From: an uncultured Clostridium sp.
Lineage (GTDB): Bacteria > Bacillota > Clostridia > TANB77 > CAG-508
Reading direction: 5' to 3'
Assembly (NCBI GenBank): GCA_946008205.1
Contig: CAMGAZ010000025.1
Span: 1 to 11,741 of the forward strand
Length of the DNA stretch: 11,741 nucleotides
Of the stretch, positions 1 to 7,008 are shown piece by piece. A program made the position numbers and the translations under genes. The notes beneath the pieces are model-generated. The model had not been told where the DNA came from. It saw nothing but the letters and a program-made list of their open reading frames with translations, and did not search any database. Numbering within the stretch: the stretch's first letter is position 1; each line of letters starts with the position of its first letter.

Positions 1-836
1 ACTGTTCCACTTACAGGTACTGTTACTGTAGTATTATCATTTGCTATCGTCCACTCTGTTTCGAAGTTTATTACTCCTTGTTCCATATATTCTAGTTGTT
101 TAGAATTTCCTTCTTTATCATATGCAGTAAACGATATTGGCCCATTTTTAGTTGAATTATAAGTTGTTTTTAGTTGAGCCGAAGTATTGTCTGTATTAAT
201 CTTAGTGCCATCCGGTAGTTCTATATAATCCATATTTGATGCAACACTTTCTGCTGTTACCAATAGCACCGATGGATATGAATTTGCTTCTGAAACTTGT
301 TTTACAGATAATTTTATTGCATTTCCCAGCAATATACTTTTCTTAGCTGTTTGAGTTAGTCCTTTTTTGTCTGTAACCACTGCTTTTACTGTATATTTCA
401 CATCTGTCTCTAATTCGGTGCATACTGCTGTAGTTGCTAGTTTATCATCTTTCTTTATTCTTACATAAGCACCTTCATCTTCAGTCGTCTTCTTTATATA
501 GAAGTTACAGCTTACTATTTCGCTTACTTCCCCAGTTATGTTTGCCGTCGCCTTTATACTCGTTTCAGATGGTTTTTCAAGTCCCAGTTCTAAACTAATT
601 GTTCCTGCCCCCGATTCTCCACTTGGTGCCTTTCCCCCAGTTAGCTCATTATACAGTGCATCTCTATTTCTCGCTGTACTGTTTTGCATTTCTTCGGTTT
701 TGTTCCTTGCTTCTTGGCTCTTTTCAATTATTCCATTCCTACCTAACAAAGCACCTATCGAAATTCCTGCTAATATTATTAGTACTACTACACTTACTAC
801 AAGTGCTAGTAATGTTATTCCTTTCTCATTCTTCAT
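1..836 (-). CDS. Prepilin-like surface protein, C-terminus off the left edge
   Basis: The reading frame starts at the ATG at 834-836 and stays open to the window edge, giving 278 complete codons without a stop. An AAAGGAGAAA ribosome site lies just upstream. The N-terminus has a short charged leader, MKNEKG, followed by ITLLALVVSVVVLIILAGIS, a type IV pilin-like leader and membrane helix. Cleavage would be expected after Gly6. The usual Glu at mature position 5 is Ala, as is common in this clostridial family. A short polar, probably helical segment (about residues 33-58, NGIIEKSQEARNKTEEMQ) follows. After that comes a Ser/Thr-rich extracellular region that looks like one or more beta-sandwich (Ig/Fn3-like) repeats, containing for example DVKYTVKAVVTDKKG. 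The partner upstream is the small membrane protein at 851-1156, 14 nt away and almost certainly co-transcribed. The ligand is unknown. Because the C-terminus is missing, I cannot say whether it ends in a lectin-like variable domain like the 3836-5320 protein. Confidence 0.85.
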   Translation of the reverse strand, partial: MKNEKGITLLALVVSVVVLIILAGISIGALLGRNGIIEKSQEARNKTEEMQNSTARNRDALYNELTGGKAPSGESGAGTISLELGLEKPSETSIKATANITGEVSEIVSCNFYIKKTTEDEGAYVRIKKDDKLATTAVCTELETDVKYTVKAVVTDKKGLTQTAKKSILLGNAIKLSVKQVSEANSYPSVLLVTAESVASNMDYIELPDGTKINTDNTSAQLKTTYNSTKNGPISFTAYDKEGNSKQLEYMEQGVINFETEWTIANDNTTVTVPVSGT

Positions 837-850
837 TGGCTTTCTCCTTT

Positions 851-1156
851 TCATTTATTTTTAACGCTTTGTATCACATTGCTAGCCATTTCATTAATTA
901 TTTCTTCTTGTTGTCTTGCTTCCTCATTTTTCATTTCTTCATTTTGAATTTTTTCTCGTTCGACCATTATAGCGTTTTCTTCTTCTTGAGGTTTTGTTAT
1001 GTATTCATGTGTTATATTTTCTCTTATCCTATCCCTCAGTGTGTTTTCATCTGTTATTACATTTTCCTTGTCTGGCTGGGCAAGCATTGCTATAGCGCAT
1101 ATTACAGCGATTACTAAAACTACTATTACTATATTCAAAATTATATTTTTATTCAT
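851..1156 (-). CDS. Small single-pass membrane protein, first gene of a two-gene unit
   Basis: This is a 101-residue protein that I do not recognise as a named family. Residues 5-26 form one hydrophobic helix (NIVIVVLVIAVICAIAMLA) after a short MNKN head. The remaining ~75 residues are highly charged and rich in Glu, Gln, Asn and Arg (EEENAIMVEREKIQNEEMKNEE). This looks like a soluble helix or short coiled coil outside the membrane. No lipobox or catalytic motif is visible. A GGAAGAG ribosome site and a good sigma-A promoter precede it. Its TGA stop lies 14 nt before the prepilin-like gene, so the two form an operon. By position it resembles the 171-residue membrane protein at 5343-5858, which also precedes a prepilin-like gene, but the sequences are not obviously related. 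An accessory or anchoring role is inference only. Confidence 0.75.
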   Translation of the reverse strand: MNKNIILNIVIVVLVIAVICAIAMLAQPDKENVITDENTLRDRIRENITHEYITKPQEEENAIMVEREKIQNEEMKNEEARQQEEIINEMASNVIQSVKNK

Positions 1157-1186
1157 TTCAACGTCTCTTCCTTGTCTTTTTCTATT

Positions 1187-1215
1187 ATTCTATTTTATAA
1201 AAAGATGCAAGTCAA
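1187..1215 (-). promoter_or_regulatory. Sigma-A promoter for the 1156-1 operon
   Basis: On the minus strand, TTGACT (1215-1210) and TAGAAT (1192-1187) are separated by exactly 17 nt. The predicted start is near 1180, about 24 nt before the ATG. It points away from mutS2, so the 148-bp gap between the two genes holds divergent promoters. Confidence 0.65.
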
Positions 1216-1247
1216 TATTTTTTCAAAAGTGTAATAATTTTGTAATA

Positions 1248-1276
1248 TTGTTTTTCTTCTTATATCATGCTATAAT
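1248..1276 (+). promoter_or_regulatory. Extended -10 promoter for mutS2
   Basis: A perfect TATAAT at 1271-1276 is preceded by TG one base upstream (TGCTATAAT), the extended -10 motif. This compensates for a weak -35 (TTGTTT, 1248-1253) at 17-nt spacing. The predicted start is near 1283, just ahead of the AGGAG ribosome site at 1293-1297. Confidence 0.6.
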
Positions 1277-1304
1277 TGTATTGATTTTATTTAGGAGAAG
1301 AACT

Positions 1305-3677
1305 ATGTTACAAAAATATTTAGATAAATTAGAGTATAATAAAATATTAGATATAGTTGAAGATTATTGTTCTACTTACATTGGTAAAAATTATGTATCT
1401 TCTATGTTACCAAGTAATGATACATCTTTAGTGCAAAGGATGTTAGATGAAACTAGCTCTGCCCAAACTTTACTTTTTAGAAAAGGCGAGCCTCCTATTT
1501 CTAATGTTACTAATATAGAAATTTGGATAAAGAATTTAAAAAGCTATAATCCGTTATCAGCTAAAGCTTTGTTAGATGTGGCACATGTATTGCAGACTTC
1601 TAGACTTTTACATGATTATTTTTTTGAAGATGAAACATTTGACTTATCTAACTTTGCTATTTTAGAAGACTATTTCTCTATGCTTTATTGTAATCAAAAG
1701 ATAGAAAATAATATCCTGAACTCTATTATAGATGAAGATACTATTGCTGATGATGCTTCCAAAACGCTTTCTGCTTTACGTAGAAATAAACGTAAATTAG
1801 AGCAAGACATTCGTGATAAACTATCTAATTTTATTCACTCGTCTTCGTACTCTAAATACTTAATGGATTCTATTGTAACTATTAGAAATGATAGATTTGT
1901 TATACCTGTTAAAGAAGAATATAAAGACAATATTAGTGGTGCCATACTAGATATTTCTGCAAGTGGGGCTACTGTCTATATTGAGCCATCTTCTATTTTT
2001 GAATTGAATAATAAAATAAACGGTATTAAAGCTGAAGAGGCTATTGAAATTGAAAAAATATTAAAAAATTTATCTTTAAGTCTATTTCCTATCGCAGACA
2101 ATCTTAAAACTTCATTAGAAACAATTGGTAAGATTGACTTTATCTTTGCAAGAGCTAAATATAGTAAAAAAATGAATGGTATATGCCCTATTATAACTGA
2201 TGAAAAAGAAATACATTTATATGGTGCAAGGCACCCTCTTATTGATCCTGATGTCGTTGTTCCTATTGATATTTCAATTGGAGATAGCTATTCTTCTTTA
2301 TTAATTACTGGTCCAAATACTGGTGGAAAAACTGTAACGCTTAAAACAGTTGGGCTTTTCTGCATTATGGCATGCAGTGGAATTCTTATTCCAGCTAAAG
2401 AAAATAGTAGTATATACGTATTTGATAATATTTTTGCAGACATTGGTGATGAGCAAAGTATTCAAGAATCTTTAAGTACTTTTTCTTCGCATATGCTAAA
2501 TATTATTGATATTCTAAATTCTGCCACATCTAACAGCTTAATTTTACTAGATGAGCTGGGTTCTGGTACAGATCCTTTAGAAGGTGCAAGTCTTGCTATT
2601 AGTATACTTGAGCATTTCCATGCTTTAGGTGCATTAACAATTTGCACAACACACTATCCAGAATTAAAAAAATATGCTCTAACTCATGACGGTTTTGAAA
2701 ATGCTAGTTCAGATTTTGATGTTGAAAATTTGCGCCCTACTTATAAATTATTAATTGGCATTCCTGGAAAAAGTAATGCATTTGCTATTAGCAAAAAGTT
2801 AGGACTTTCTAACAAGATATTAGACAGAGCAAAATCATTCCATAAGGATGATGTTTTTAATATCGAAACACTATTAAATAACATATATGATGTTAAATTA
2901 GCGTTTGAAGAAGAGAAAGAAAAGATTCAGAAGAATTCTAACCAAATTGAACTTCTTAGAAAGTCTTTAGAAAGGGATAATTCTAAACTAACCGCAGAAG
3001 CTGAGAATATAGTTGCTGATGCAAAGTTGAAAGCCCGTAACATTTTATTGGACGCCAAAGAAGAAGCTAATGATATAATAAGAGAATTAAATAAAGAATC
3101 AACCAACGTTAAAATTGCAAATTCAATGCGCAATAAATTGAACAAGTCGATAGATTCTTTATCTGAAACGCATGAATATGAACAAAATGCCACAAAATTA
3201 AAAACAGAAGATATCTTCATTGGAAAAGAAGTTCTATGCAAAAACTTAAATTCGCATGGAACAGTTCTCTCTTTACCAAATAAATCTAGTGAAGTAAAAG
3301 TTCAAATTGGAAGTTTAACTATGAATGTTAAATTATCTGATTTAGCAGATGTGTCAATAAGTAAGGCTAAAAATAACAACATTCCTGTTTTTAAGAGCAA
3401 AACCTCATTTAATAACAACTTAAAATCTAAGAATGTAGCTTCTGAAATAAATGTTATTGGGCTAAATGTAGACCAAGCAGTTCCAATAGTTGATAAATAT
3501 TTAGATGATTGTTATATGGCTAATTTGGAGTCTGCTAGGATTGTTCATGGTAAAGGTACCGGTAGACTTCGTGATGGTATACACTCTTTCTTAAAGAAAA
3601 ATCCTCATGTGAAGTCATATAGAATGGGAACATATGGAGAAGGAGAAATGGGAGTAACTGTGGTGTATTTTAAATAG
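1305..3677 (+). CDS. mutS2: MutS2 family ATPase/endonuclease
   Basis: This is a 790-residue MutS2, a normal length for the family. The N-terminus (MLQKYLDKLEYNKILDIVEDY) begins the core domain without the mismatch-reading domain I of MutS, as expected for MutS2. The ABC-type ATPase has a Walker A GPNTGGKT at residues 336-343 and a Walker B ILLDELGSGTD with Asp416-Glu417. A charged helical arm occupies about residues 520-640. A C-terminal Smr domain carries HGKGTGRLR (His748-Arg756) and ends in GEGEMGVTVVYFK. Family knowledge: MutS2 binds branched DNA and restrains recombination, and in B. subtilis it acts on collided ribosomes. The Smr part is a nuclease in some homologues. The start is set by AGGAGAAGAACT before the ATG. 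The same frame is open upstream to 999, but that stretch overlaps the promoter and an opposite-strand gene and is not MutS2-like. It is transcribed alone and convergently with the lectin-like gene. Confidence 0.97.
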   Translation: MLQKYLDKLEYNKILDIVEDYCSTYIGKNYVSSMLPSNDTSLVQRMLDETSSAQTLLFRKGEPPISNVTNIEIWIKNLKSYNPLSAKALLDVAHVLQTSRLLHDYFFEDETFDLSNFAILEDYFSMLYCNQKIENNILNSIIDEDTIADDASKTLSALRRNKRKLEQDIRDKLSNFIHSSSYSKYLMDSIVTIRNDRFVIPVKEEYKDNISGAILDISASGATVYIEPSSIFELNNKINGIKAEEAIEIEKILKNLSLSLFPIADNLKTSLETIGKIDFIFARAKYSKKMNGICPIITDEKEIHLYGARHPLIDPDVVVPIDISIGDSYSSLLITGPNTGGKTVTLKTVGLFCIMACSGILIPAKENSSIYVFDNIFADIGDEQSIQESLSTFSSHMLNIIDILNSATSNSLILLDELGSGTDPLEGASLAISILEHFHALGALTICTTHYPELKKYALTHDGFENASSDFDVENLRPTYKLLIGIPGKSNAFAISKKLGLSNKILDRAKSFHKDDVFNIETLLNNIYDVKLAFEEEKEKIQKNSNQIELLRKSLERDNSKLTAEAENIVADAKLKARNILLDAKEEANDIIRELNKESTNVKIANSMRNKLNKSIDSLSETHEYEQNATKLKTEDIFIGKEVLCKNLNSHGTVLSLPNKSSEVKVQIGSLTMNVKLSDLADVSISKAKNNNIPVFKSKTSFNNNLKSKNVASEINVIGLNVDQAVPIVDKYLDDCYMANLESARIVHGKGTGRLRDGIHSFLKKNPHVKSYRMGTYGEGEMGVTVVYFK

Positions 3678-3712
3678 AAAACCTCATCGAGGCCATTATA
3701 TTCACTACCAAA

Positions 3713-3734
3713 GGGGAGACCGAATGGTCTCCCT
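3713..3734. terminator. GC-rich hairpin between convergent genes
   Basis: GGGAGACC (3714-3721) pairs perfectly with GGTCTCCC (3726-3733) around a 4-nt loop, with a possible G-U pair outside. It lies 36 nt after mutS2 and about 100 nt past the stop of the opposing gene, so it could terminate both. The weak point is the lack of a clear U-tract: AATTAG follows on the plus strand, and CTTT on the minus strand. An alternative role as a DGR target-site hairpin is given in the findings. Confidence 0.5.
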
Positions 3735-3791
3735 AATTAGTATATTAAAAGTGTCAATTTGTGCTTTCTCTTACTGTTCTCTATTATTCAA

Positions 3792-3815
3792 ACACTAGTT
3801 TCTTTCTTCTAGTGT
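3792..3815. repeat. Inverted repeat just downstream of the lectin-like gene
   Basis: ACACTAG (3792-3798) and CTAGTGT (3809-3815) form a perfect 7-bp stem with a 10-nt pyrimidine loop on the plus strand. It begins 20 nt after the TAA of the 3836-5320 gene. No U-tract follows in either direction, so it is a poor terminator. It may be a structural element of the target site. Confidence 0.45.
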
Positions 3816-3835
3816 CTCGCTATTAGGGAACAGGT

Positions 3836-5320
3836 TTACAAATATAAAGCTACGCGGAAACCGAGGTTGTAGCCGCTGCCGCCGGGATCGAAGTTGCCGC
3901 GGTAAGAGGCTGGATTGACAGAGCCAGAACTGATGCAGTCGCCTCCCCTGCCAACTCGGTAGAAGGAATTATAGGCCTCCATTGTCCATTCATATACATT
4001 TCCTGCTAAATCATAGATATTTTTTTCTGCATAATATCCTGTTGATTCTAACGAGCCTGAATAATTTCCTTTATCTGTACCATTTTTTACAATCGAATCA
4101 TCTGCACAATTTCCTGCTAGATAATTGCTATCTAAAAATTGCATTACTGCATCCCACTGAACTCCATAACACAATGTACTTGTTACTCCGCAAGTAGCAC
4201 TTTTGGTATACATGCTTCTTGCAACTTTTACTGCTCCATCTGCTGAATCGCTTCCTCGTAGTCCGTCTGATGCTGTATCTGAAGTTGTTCCACCCCATGC
4301 TATAGAGTTCCATACGCCTAAACCTGCTTTTGATAATGGCTTTACGTCTCCTGTTGCTACTACTTTTGTTTCCAATGAATGATTATCTATTGGATCTCCA
4401 TTTGTATCTACATTTGCTATTCCTGCTTCATATCTTGCAATGTAAAATCCTCCATTATCTTGTACACTTTTATACATTGCTTTACTTTCTGCTGTTCCTA
4501 CTGTCGTATTTGAGGCATTTGGTTTTCCTGGTAAGTATGGAGTTACATCATTACTTCCAGCTTCTCTTGATGGATTCGTTTCTTGACTCAATCTTGTTTG
4601 TAATGAGCCGTTATTATATCCTTCTATTAAATGGAAATCACTATATGTTACAGGTACCCATACAAATTGATTTCCTTGTAAATCAGTTCCAACTATTGTT
4701 TGTCCTGCATATTTGTTTTCATCGCCACTATTGTCAGATATTACTAGTCCACTATCCTTTGTTCCTCCTACGTAATAAAAGCCTTCTGGAATTTTAACTC
4801 CATCTATATTGCTTATTTTTATTTCAACGGTTTGTGTAGCATATGAAGAATTGCTATTTGAATCTGTTGCTCTTACTTTTACTTTGTATATTCCCTCTTC
4901 TAAGTTTTCAAAAGTATATGATTTTGCTTGGCTATATTTTGGAGTTATGTAAGTTTCTCCATCATCAATACTGTACTCTATCTTAGCTAGTCCACTGCCA
5001 GTCTCTGTAACATTAACTTTCACGGTAAAAGACGAGCTACTCAAATCTGTAACTTCCATGCTATTTATAGTTGGAGCATCTTCATCATTCATAATTACCG
5101 CTCCGTCTTCTGTATATTCTGCCTGTTGTAATGAATTTATTTTTGCTTGGCCTTCAGCTTCTGCTGTTTCTATATTGGCTTTTATTCCCTGTGCGGTTGT
5201 AACTAATCCTTCTTTTCCTGCAACGAGGTTAATGGTTATTCCTGCTAATATTAACAATACTATGATTGTTACACCTAAAGCAACTAGAGTAATTCCACTA
5301 TTTTCCTTTAGATTCATCAT
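3836..5320 (-). CDS. Prepilin-anchored lectin-fold protein, probable DGR target
   Basis: This is a 494-residue surface protein. The start at 5320 has a GGAGAAAAAC ribosome site and puts the leader at the very N-terminus. An in-frame ATG at 5371 would overlap the upstream gene and bury the leader. Residues 1-9 (MMNLKENSG) and ITLVALGVTIIVLLILAGIT form a prepilin-type leader and membrane helix. A helical linker (34-70) leads to an Ig/Fn3-like domain at about 82-169 (APTINSMEV ... YKVKVRATD). From about 175 to the end runs a formylglycine-generating-enzyme/C-type-lectin fold, with FVWVPV, GGFYIARYEAG, LAGNVYEWTMEAYN and a final LGFRVALYL. Residues 450-489 are encoded by an unusually GC-rich, NNC/NNT-type stretch typical of DGR variable repeats. 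Known for the family: DGR targets use this fold to tolerate massive variation while binding ligands. The ligand is unknown. The gene is co-transcribed with the 171-residue membrane protein upstream (22-nt gap). A true sulfatase-activating enzyme is unlikely given the leader and architecture. Confidence 0.88.
   Translation of the reverse strand: MMNLKENSGITLVALGVTIIVLLILAGITINLVAGKEGLVTTAQGIKANIETAEAEGQAKINSLQQAEYTEDGAVIMNDEDAPTINSMEVTDLSSSSFTVKVNVTETGSGLAKIEYSIDDGETYITPKYSQAKSYTFENLEEGIYKVKVRATDSNSNSSYATQTVEIKISNIDGVKIPEGFYYVGGTKDSGLVISDNSGDENKYAGQTIVGTDLQGNQFVWVPVTYSDFHLIEGYNNGSLQTRLSQETNPSREAGSNDVTPYLPGKPNASNTTVGTAESKAMYKSVQDNGGFYIARYEAGIANVDTNGDPIDNHSLETKVVATGDVKPLSKAGLGVWNSIAWGGTTSDTASDGLRGSDSADGAVKVARSMYTKSATCGVTSTLCYGVQWDAVMQFLDSNYLAGNCADDSIVKNGTDKGNYSGSLESTGYYAEKNIYDLAGNVYEWTMEAYNSFYRVGRGGDCISSGSVNPASYRGNFDPGGSGYNLGFRVALYL
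3848..3975 (-). other. Putative DGR variable repeat (VR)
   Basis: This is the 3' end of the lectin-like gene, covering about residues 450-491. Hand-counted GC over 3851-3960 is 68 of 110 (62%), against 19 of 60 (32%) over the adjacent 4021-4080. From codon Tyr450 to Arg489, 36 of 40 codons end in C or T (26 in C), which is strange for this genome. This is what adenine-specific mutagenesis of AAC/AAT template codons leaves: the first two bases are scrambled and the last is kept. Invariant-looking landmarks remain, such as the Arg-Gly-Gly core, NPAS and LGFRVAL. Exact boundaries cannot be set without the template repeat. Confidence 0.75.
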
Positions 5321-5342
5321 GTTTTTCTCCAATCTTACTTTA

Positions 5343-5858
5343 TTATTTTGATACAGAATAGCTGTATGCATTTGCTAAGTCCATAGTTGCATATGTTTGG
5401 AATGTAGAGCTCTCTCCCGATTGCATTTTATCTACATAAATTCCAACCCCTAAAATCTCTATTCCTGTATCATCCTTTAATGATAAAGTTAATATTTCAT
5501 CCCCTAAAGCTGCGTTCCCATTATTCTTTATACTACCTTCTATTATAGTTTTGTTGTCTTTACTATATATGTCTATTTTTTGAACTTCTAAATCGCCCTC
5601 TCCATTAACAGTAACCGCTTCTTTCATTTTATTGCTAATATTAACTCTATTGCCATTTTCATCATGAGTTATGTATTTTTCTTCCCCATATAGAACTTCT
5701 GTTAATACTTCTTGATAAATTTCATCTTCTGTTAGTTTTGTGTCATCTATTGCTATCTGTGTTTTCTCTTGTTTTCTATTTATTAGTAATATGGAGAATA
5801 TTACTAATAAAACAATTAATATCACTATAATAAATATTTTTATTTTTTCCTTCTTCAT
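5343..5858 (-). CDS. Membrane-anchored protein with FxLYD-like domain
   Basis: This is a 171-residue protein. A Lys-rich head (MKKEKIK) and one hydrophobic helix at about residues 8-26 (IFIIVILIVLLVIFSILLI) anchor it in the membrane. There is no lipobox, so the anchor is probably uncleaved and the rest lies outside the cell. After an acidic linker, residues of about 88-168 look like a small beta-sandwich of the FxLYD type: KTIIEGSIKNNGNAALGDE, then LTLSLKDDTG and a SGESSTF turn. Such domains occur in many Bacillota surface proteins without a settled function. A near-perfect promoter and an AAAGGAGACTTT ribosome site precede the ATG. It is the first gene of a two-gene operon with the lectin-like protein 22 nt downstream, suggesting a role in its display or stability. 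That role is inference. Confidence 0.8.
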   Translation of the reverse strand: MKKEKIKIFIIVILIVLLVIFSILLINRKQEKTQIAIDDTKLTEDEIYQEVLTEVLYGEEKYITHDENGNRVNISNKMKEAVTVNGEGDLEVQKIDIYSKDNKTIIEGSIKNNGNAALGDEILTLSLKDDTGIEILGVGIYVDKMQSGESSTFQTYATMDLANAYSYSVSK

Positions 5859-5902
5859 AAAGTCTCCTTTCAGCAGTTGTATTCACTAATAATCTTAGAA
5901 TA

Positions 5903-5931
5903 ATTATATTTTACTTTATTTTTCAAGTCAA
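5903..5931 (-). promoter_or_regulatory. Strong sigma-A promoter for the 5858-3836 operon
   Basis: TTGACT (5931-5926) and a perfect TATAAT (5908-5903) are spaced by 17 nt on the minus strand. The predicted start is near 5896, giving a ~37-nt leader before the ATG at 5858. With 11 of 12 consensus bases, this should be a strong constitutive promoter. Confidence 0.75.
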
Positions 5932-5957
5932 CATTAAAAATGATTTGTAATATAAAT

Positions 5958-5994
5958 GTAATAAAGGGAAGTATTCTATTCGAATATACTTCCC
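5958..5994 (-). terminator. Terminator of priA-def-fmt overlapping the fmt stop
   Basis: On the minus strand, GGGAAGTAT (5994-5986) pairs perfectly with ATACTTCCC (5974-5966) around an 11-nt loop, followed by a T-rich tail (TTTATTAC). The upstream arm is inside the last fmt codons and the TAG stop (5978-5976) is in the loop. Transcription should therefore end as soon as fmt is read. Confidence 0.75.
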
Positions 5995-6959
5995 ACATCT
6001 ATTTTATTTCCTCTTAAAAAATCATTTATGCTCATTCTTTTTGAGTTTTCACCTTGTATCTCTAATATTTGTAATATTCCCTCGTTTGCTTTAATGAATA
6101 ATCCGTTTTTATCATCTGAAAATAGAACTGTGCCAGCTTGTATACCTTTTAAATGGCCTTTATATTCTTGCAGTTCTTTAAATTTATTTAGCAAGGTTCG
6201 TTCTGTTAATACTTCAACTTTCCAGAATTTTATTTTTTTATTATTTAGAAATGAGTATGCCCCCATTATTGGATTTAAGCCTCTAACAAGATTCTTTATT
6301 TGTTTAGCATTTTTCTCTTCCCAATTAATTTTTGCCATTTCTTTAGATAACATCGGAGCCATTGTTCCCTCTTTTGGTTGAGGAGTTCTTGTTACAGTAT
6401 CATTTTCTATGTTTTTTACTGTTTCTACTAATAATTTTGCCCCTATCATTTTAAGCCTATCCCATAATTCTCCTGTCGTCTCATTATCGCCTATTTGAAC
6501 TTCTTTTTTAAGAATCATGTCTCCTGTATCCATTCCGGCATTCATAAACATTGTTGTTACCCCTGTTTCTGTATCTCCGTTTAGTATAGCCCATTGGATT
6601 GGCGCAGCTCCTCTATATTGTGGAAGCAATGATCCGTGAACGTTTACGCATCCATCTTTTGGTATATCTAATATTTCTTGTGGTAATATTTTTCCATAAG
6701 CAACAACACAAATTAAATCAGGATTTAGCTTTTTTATTTCTTCTATGAATTCTAGATTATTTTTCACTTTTTGTGGCTGAAATATTTTTAAATTTTTCTC
6801 TATTGCATACTCTTTTACAGGAGATGCAATAAGTTTCATTCCCCTTCCTTTTGGTTTATCCACGTTAGTTACTACACCAACTATGTCGTAATTTGCTTCA
6901 TATAGAGCTTTTAAAGACTCTAAAGCAAAATCCGGCGTACCCATGAATAAAATTCTCAT
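5976..6959 (-). CDS. fmt: Methionyl-tRNA formyltransferase
   Basis: This 327-residue enzyme transfers a formyl group from 10-formyl-tetrahydrofolate to Met-tRNA(fMet), allowing initiation with formyl-methionine in the cytoplasm. The N-terminal catalytic domain starts with MRILFMGTPDFA. It carries the folate-binding and catalytic segment VNVHGSLLPQYRGAAPIQW, with Asn106 and His108, and Asp144 in MDTGD. These match the known catalytic Asn-His-Asp triad of the family. The C-terminal tRNA-binding beta domain begins around residue 210 and includes LVRGLNPIMGAYS. Length is normal (about 310-320). The ATG has an ideal AAGGAGG site 8 nt upstream. It lies 49 nt after def in the same unit. In B. subtilis rsmB follows fmt, but here a terminator and then the surface-protein operon follow. 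Confidence 0.98.
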   Translation of the reverse strand: MRILFMGTPDFALESLKALYEANYDIVGVVTNVDKPKGRGMKLIASPVKEYAIEKNLKIFQPQKVKNNLEFIEEIKKLNPDLICVVAYGKILPQEILDIPKDGCVNVHGSLLPQYRGAAPIQWAILNGDTETGVTTMFMNAGMDTGDMILKKEVQIGDNETTGELWDRLKMIGAKLLVETVKNIENDTVTRTPQPKEGTMAPMLSKEMAKINWEEKNAKQIKNLVRGLNPIMGAYSFLNNKKIKFWKVEVLTERTLLNKFKELQEYKGHLKGIQAGTVLFSDDKNGLFIKANEGILQILEIQGENSKRMSINDFLRGNKIDVGSIFE

Positions 6960-7008
6960 TGTTGTTACCTCCTTATAAATTTGGAATGACTACTAACTAT
7001 TTCTGTAA

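Noticed and set aside
999..1304. In-frame N-terminal extension of MutS2 to an ATG at 999
   Set aside because: It overlaps the opposite-strand membrane-protein gene and the mutS2 promoter, and the translated stretch is a hydrophobic shadow. The start at 1305 has a good ribosome site and matches the family N-terminus.
3821..3835. Possible second copy of the 7525-7569 repeat (ATTAGGGAACAGGT against ATTAGGGACAGGT)
   Set aside because: Only about 14 bases match, with one insertion, and none of the second-arm sequence is present. It may be a remnant, but chance cannot be excluded.
4330..4797. 155-residue plus-strand open frame opposite the lectin-like gene
   Set aside because: It is a Leu/Tyr-rich shadow of an AT-rich coding strand, without a ribosome site or recognisable domain. 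The same applies to the other plus-strand frames opposite fmt, def, priA, gmk and yicC.
3836..5320. A catalytic formylglycine-generating enzyme (sulfatase activator)
   Set aside because: The domain is embedded behind a prepilin leader and an Ig-like domain, there is no sulfatase nearby, and the C-terminus looks hypervariable rather than catalytic.
5321..5371. Earlier ATG start (5371) for the lectin-like protein
   Set aside because: It would overlap the upstream gene's coding sequence and place 17 extra residues before the prepilin leader. The ATG at 5320 has its own ribosome site.
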